This document shows positions 5,754 to 7,907 of a DNA stretch of 7,907 nt, in pieces. Where the stretch lies: positions 1 to 7,907 of the forward strand of contig QMWY01000044.1 in NCBI GenBank assembly GCA_003661865.1, in the 5' to 3' direction. The notes below the pieces were generated by a model. It searched no databases. It saw only the letters and a program-made list of their open reading frames with translations, and was not told the DNA's origin. This DNA is from Thermoprotei archaeon. Its GTDB lineage: Archaea > Thermoproteota > Thermoprotei_A > Sulfolobales > Ignisphaeraceae. Every line of letters begins with the position of its first letter. Within the stretch, counting starts at the first letter, position 1. A program made the translations under genes and the position numbers.

Positions 5754-6427
5754 TATGCAGCTGCCTCACCTCTCTCCTGCTCAGCCCTAGGCTGGGGTGT
5801 GAGCTCACGCCTAACCTCCTCGGGCAGTTTCTCGGGAGGCACGATCTCTACGTAGTCGGCGGTTACACCTGGCTTCGTTATGAGTACGCGGACACCTATT
5901 ATCCCGGGCTTCAGTAGAACGTGGGCAACGGCCCTATCAACTAGCCTTAGGCTCTGCTCACCGGCCTTGTAGATCTTGCCCGCGACGAGCTTCTCATACC
6001 TGGCCCTCTCTGTCCTGAGCTTGCCGCTTATCACAACCTCTATACCAACGGCGCCCGCCGCCATAGCCCTGCGGATCGCTATGAAGCCCGCCCTCCTAAA
6101 GTGAACCCCGCGCTCCAGCGCCAGGGCTATGTTGAACGCAACGACCCTAGCATTCATATCGGGATTATCGACCTCAACCACCGTTATCTGCGGGTTCTCT
6201 ATGCCGAAGTGCTTCTCGAACAACGCCTGCAGGTTACGTAGGTTCTGACCACGCCTCCCAATAACTATGCCCGGCCTAGCGGCGTAGATTATTATACGTG
6301 TGCCCAAGGGGGTCCTTATGAGATCAACGCCCGCGTAGCCCGCCCTCCAGAAGCGCGTGGCTAGGTACTCATCTACCATAGTCCTCTTGAGGCCCAGCTG
6401 GATAAAGTACCTCTTTATGTTCACCAA
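5753..6427 (-). CDS. rps3: Small ribosomal subunit protein uS3 (S3p)
   Basis: uS3 lies at the mRNA entry channel of the small subunit. The 224-residue product begins with NIKRYFIQLGLKRTMVDEYL (3-22). An N-terminal KH domain follows at about 17-95, with its loop in YAARPGIVIGRRGQNLRNLQ (48-67, GRRG at 57-60). The C-terminal S3 domain (about 95-195) carries RRAGFIAIRRAMAAGAVGIE (111-130), VVISGKLRTERARYEKLVAG (131-150) and PGIIGVRVLITKPG (174-187). The last 25 residues are Pro/Glu/Gln/Ala-rich and probably disordered, common in archaea. The start is TTG at 6427; GGTGA (6439-6435), which includes the uL22 stop, lies seven bases upstream. GTG at 6424 is the alternative, one codon shorter, with a ten-base spacer. 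It is 7 bases after uL22 and 11 bases before uL29. Confidence 0.97.
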   Translation of the reverse strand: MVNIKRYFIQLGLKRTMVDEYLATRFWRAGYAGVDLIRTPLGTRIIIYAARPGIVIGRRGQNLRNLQALFEKHFGIENPQITVVEVDNPDMNARVVAFNIALALERGVHFRRAGFIAIRRAMAAGAVGIEVVISGKLRTERARYEKLVAGKIYKAGEQSLRLVDRAVAHVLLKPGIIGVRVLITKPGVTADYVEIVPPEKLPEEVRRELTPQPRAEQERGEAAA

Positions 6428-6439
6428 AAGATTCTCACC
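6428..6439 (-). promoter_or_regulatory. Ribosome binding site of uS3 overlapping the uL22 stop codon
   Basis: The minus strand reads GGGTGA GAATCTT TTG GTG. The uL22 stop TGA (6437-6435) ends the GGTGA core, and the spacer is seven bases to TTG 6427 or ten to GTG 6424. The shorter spacer agrees with the other genes of the cluster, so TTG is preferred. Confidence 0.6.
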
Positions 6440-6938
6440 CCTCCTCCACCACTACTACCTCAATACTCGTGCGTGAACCGAACCAGGGGGTGGATCTGCC
6501 AAAGGCACGAGGCTCATACCTCTTCAAGTAGGGCCCCCGATGTGAGGCTATGTGTATTATTCTTAGCTTCTCAACGTCAAGCCCCTTGTTCTGCGCATTG
6601 TTCTCAACGTTCTTAAGGAGCTTAAGTATGTACTTAGCGGCTTTTACGGGGTACCTGCCAGAGGCGACCCTCCACCGGCGCCATAGTCTGCTTAGGGCCC
6701 TTCTATGCCCAACCTTCTTGTTGTGCCTTACGTAAGGTATTGCTACCTCCTGCCTTATCACGGCCTTGAGCAGCTTCTCCGCCTCTACAAGCTTCATACC
6801 CTTGAGTACCTTACATATCTCGTAGCTCTCCTTAAACGAGATGGGAGCATCTCTTATCACTGCTCGGGCTGTCCTAGCCGGGTCTATACCCCGCAGCACC
6901 GGGTACCTCCAGACGGGCATAGCCAATCCCGCTGCCAT
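6435..6938 (-). CDS. rpl22: Large ribosomal subunit protein uL22 (L22p)
   Basis: uL22 lines the peptide exit tunnel with its long beta-hairpin. The 167-residue product begins MAAGLAMPVWRYPVLRGIDP (1-20). ARTARAVIRDAPISFKESYE (21-40) and CKVLKGMKLVEAEKLLKAVI (42-61) follow, the typical archaeal helical core. VASGRYPVKAAKYILKLLKN (91-110) comes next, then the hairpin block LRIIHIASHRGPYLKRYEPR (125-144) and AFGRSTPWFGSRTSIEVVVV (145-164). It is the first ribosomal gene after the only sizeable gap in the window. ATG 6938 is the most upstream in-frame start, but its AGGAGG site is 16 bases away. Homologues tend to begin like MPVW (ATG 6920), which lacks a site. The N-terminus is therefore uncertain by six residues; identity is not. 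uS19, its usual upstream neighbour, is absent. Confidence 0.96.
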   Translation of the reverse strand: MAAGLAMPVWRYPVLRGIDPARTARAVIRDAPISFKESYEICKVLKGMKLVEAEKLLKAVIRQEVAIPYVRHNKKVGHRRALSRLWRRWRVASGRYPVKAAKYILKLLKNVENNAQNKGLDVEKLRIIHIASHRGPYLKRYEPRAFGRSTPWFGSRTSIEVVVVEEG

Positions 6939-6954
6939 TCGATGGATCCCAATG

Positions 6955-6960
6955 CCTCCT
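6955..6960 (-). promoter_or_regulatory. AGGAGG Shine-Dalgarno-like site upstream of uL22
   Basis: The minus strand carries AGGAGG, a full match to the canonical SD core, but the only good in-frame ATG (6938) lies 16 bases downstream, against five to nine bases elsewhere in the cluster. A TTG two bases after it is out of frame with uL22 and runs into a stop after 22 codons. The site is probably used, perhaps less efficiently, for uL22. Confidence 0.45.
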
Positions 6961-6979
6961 AGAAGCTAACCGAGCAGGG

Positions 6980-6994
6980 ATTTAAAAATATTAA
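6980..6994 (-). promoter_or_regulatory. Candidate TATA box of the ribosomal-protein operon
   Basis: A 15-base stretch made only of A and T (minus strand TTAATATTTTTAAAT) lies in the 66-base gap between rtcB and uL22, in otherwise G+C-moderate DNA. Archaeal TATA boxes are centred about 25 bases before the transcript start, which would put the start near 6962, just before the AGGAGG site. The T5 run inside it (6988-6984) could also help end the rtcB transcript. No other gap in the cluster is longer than 18 bases, so this is the only plausible operon promoter here. The exact box and the BRE element cannot be fixed by eye. Confidence 0.55.
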
Positions 6995-7004
6995 GAAGAT
7001 GGTG

Positions 7005-7907
7005 CTAGCCCTTGACAACGCCTATGGGCCTCATACGTGCCACGAGCTTCGCTATCCTGACCTTGTCTGCGACCAGCGCAACCCTATCAACATCCTTGTA
7101 CGCATCAGGGGTCTCCTCAGCGATCTCCTTCATCGTAGCAGCCCTGATGAGGATCCCCCTGCTCTCCAACCTCCTCATTACCTCGCGCGGGGAGAAGCTC
7201 CTCACAGCAGCCGCTCTGCTCATCCACCGCCCAGCTCCGTGTGGTGCTGAGTACCATGTTCTAGCACCCTCCTTGACCCCCACGAGCACGTAGCTGGCGG
7301 TGCCCATAGAGCCGGGTATCAGCACCACCTGACCTATGCTGCGGTGGTCGGCCGGTATCTCTGGGTGACTAGGTGGGAATGCCCTAGTAGCTCCCTTCCT
7401 ATGAACTATCACCTTGTACCTTTTCCCATCCACGACATGCTCCTCTATCTTAGCGATGTTGTGAGCGACATCGTATATCAGCTTCATCCCCAGGTCCTCG
7501 GGGTCCTGGCCGAAAACCTTCCTGAAGCTCTCACGAACCCAATGCATTATCAGCTGCCTATTAGACCACGCGTAGTTAGCAGCAGCCGCCATGGCCTTGA
7601 AGTAGTCCTCGCCCTCCCTCGTATGCAGCGGAACTGCGGCTAGCTCCCTATCAGGCACATGTATCCCGTAGCGCCTCATGGCACGCTCCATTACCTGTAG
7701 GTAGTCTGAAGCTACCTGATGTCCTAGGCCCCTAGACCCCGTGTGTATCATGATGGTTATCTGCCCTTCGTGCAGGATCCCTATCTTCTTGGCGATCTCG
7801 GGATCGAATATCTTGTCAACAACCTGCACCTCTAGGAAGTGGTTACCGCTTCCAAGGGTCCCCAGCTGCGGCGCACCCCTCTCCTTAGCACGGCGGCTCA
7901 CCTTGGA
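7005..7907 (-). CDS. rtcB: RNA-splicing ligase RtcB (tRNA ligase), partial: N-terminus beyond the window
   Basis: RtcB joins 2',3'-cyclic-phosphate (or 3'-phosphate) and 5'-OH RNA ends in a GTP- and Mn2+-dependent reaction, and in archaea it seals spliced tRNA exons. The visible 300 residues are the C-terminal part of a roughly 480-residue protein; the frame is open to the edge, so the GTG at 7901 is not a real start. Active-site blocks seen, numbered from the edge: GTLGSGNHFLEVQ (16-28, Mn ligand H23), IHTGSRGLGHQ (54-64, H55), YDVAHNIAK (145-153, H149), HRKGATRAFPP (169-179), PGSMGTASYVLVG (198-210) and SAPHGAGRWMSR (220-231). H223 of the last block corresponds to the guanylylated histidine. 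The end RMRPIGVVKG retains the conserved terminal lysine (K299). The N-terminal Asp/Cys metal site is outside the window. It is codirectional with the ribosomal genes, 66 bases upstream of uL22. Confidence 0.96.
   Translation of the reverse strand, partial: SKVSRRAKERGAPQLGTLGSGNHFLEVQVVDKIFDPEIAKKIGILHEGQITIMIHTGSRGLGHQVASDYLQVMERAMRRYGIHVPDRELAAVPLHTREGEDYFKAMAAAANYAWSNRQLIMHWVRESFRKVFGQDPEDLGMKLIYDVAHNIAKIEEHVVDGKRYKVIVHRKGATRAFPPSHPEIPADHRSIGQVVLIPGSMGTASYVLVGVKEGARTWYSAPHGAGRWMSRAAAVRSFSPREVMRRLESRGILIRAATMKEIAEETPDAYKDVDRVALVADKVRIAKLVARMRPIGVVKG

Noticed and set aside
6886..6952. A 22-codon TTG-started frame just after AGGAGG, overlapping uL22 out of frame
   Set aside because: Only two bases separate the site from the TTG, and a stop follows quickly; there is no evidence it is translated. 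Mentioned only as an alternative use of the site.
1..7907. CRISPR arrays, insertion sequences, tRNA or rRNA genes, long repeats
   Set aside because: None seen on either strand; the window is filled end to end by conserved housekeeping genes.
1..7907. Strong pyrimidine excess on the plus strand
   Set aside because: Expected when all genes are on the minus strand of a thermophile with purine-rich messages; not a separate signal.

Overview
The window holds a compact archaeal ribosomal-protein gene cluster, read entirely from the minus strand. It carries the back half of the S10 cluster and most of the spc cluster, and it is preceded by the 3' part of an rtcB RNA ligase gene. The archaeal origin is clear from the eukaryote-type ribosomal proteins eS4, eL32 and eL19 inserted among universal ones, from the RNase P subunit Rpp29 between uL29 and uS17, and from GGTGA-type Shine-Dalgarno (SD) sites. 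Frequent TTG starts (5 of 15 complete or start-containing genes by my reading), dense Arg/Ile/Val coding and a purine-rich coding strand suggest a hyperthermophilic crenarchaeon, possibly Desulfurococcales/Pyrodictiaceae-like. That placement is inference; the sequence does not name the species.

Layout in the direction of transcription (high to low coordinates): rtcB C-terminal 300 residues (7907-7005, cut by the window edge); a 66-base gap with an all-A/T 15-mer and an AGGAGG site, the only plausible promoter (7004-6939); uL22 (6938-6435); uS3 (6427-5753); uL29 (5741-5505); RNase P component 1 (5508-5221); uS17 (5214-4858); uL14 (4850-4425); uL24 (4413-3940); eS4 (3922-3176); uL5 (3170-2526); uS14 (2519-2355, a 54-residue zinc-ribbon protein); uS8 (2339-1938); uL6 (1926-1372); eL32 (1375-947); eL19 (928-470); uL18 (458 to the left edge, C-terminus missing). 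No gene-free stretch exceeds 66 bases.

The genes most likely form one polycistronic transcript starting just upstream of uL22. Two junctions overlap as ATGA. In several others the TGA stop codon is itself the end of the GGTGA SD site of the next gene, so translation is probably coupled along the message. Four of the five TTG starts share one layout: stop codon, 11 bases containing a GGTGR core, then TTG. The products are 14 ribosomal proteins of both subunits plus one RNase P subunit.

I found no undescribed system. The points worth checking are the break in S10 gene order (rtcB sits where uS19 is expected), the repeated TTG start layout, the stop/SD fusions, the long SD-to-start distance at uL22, and terminal extensions on uL5 and uL24. 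Large plus-strand open frames are antisense shadows of these genes.
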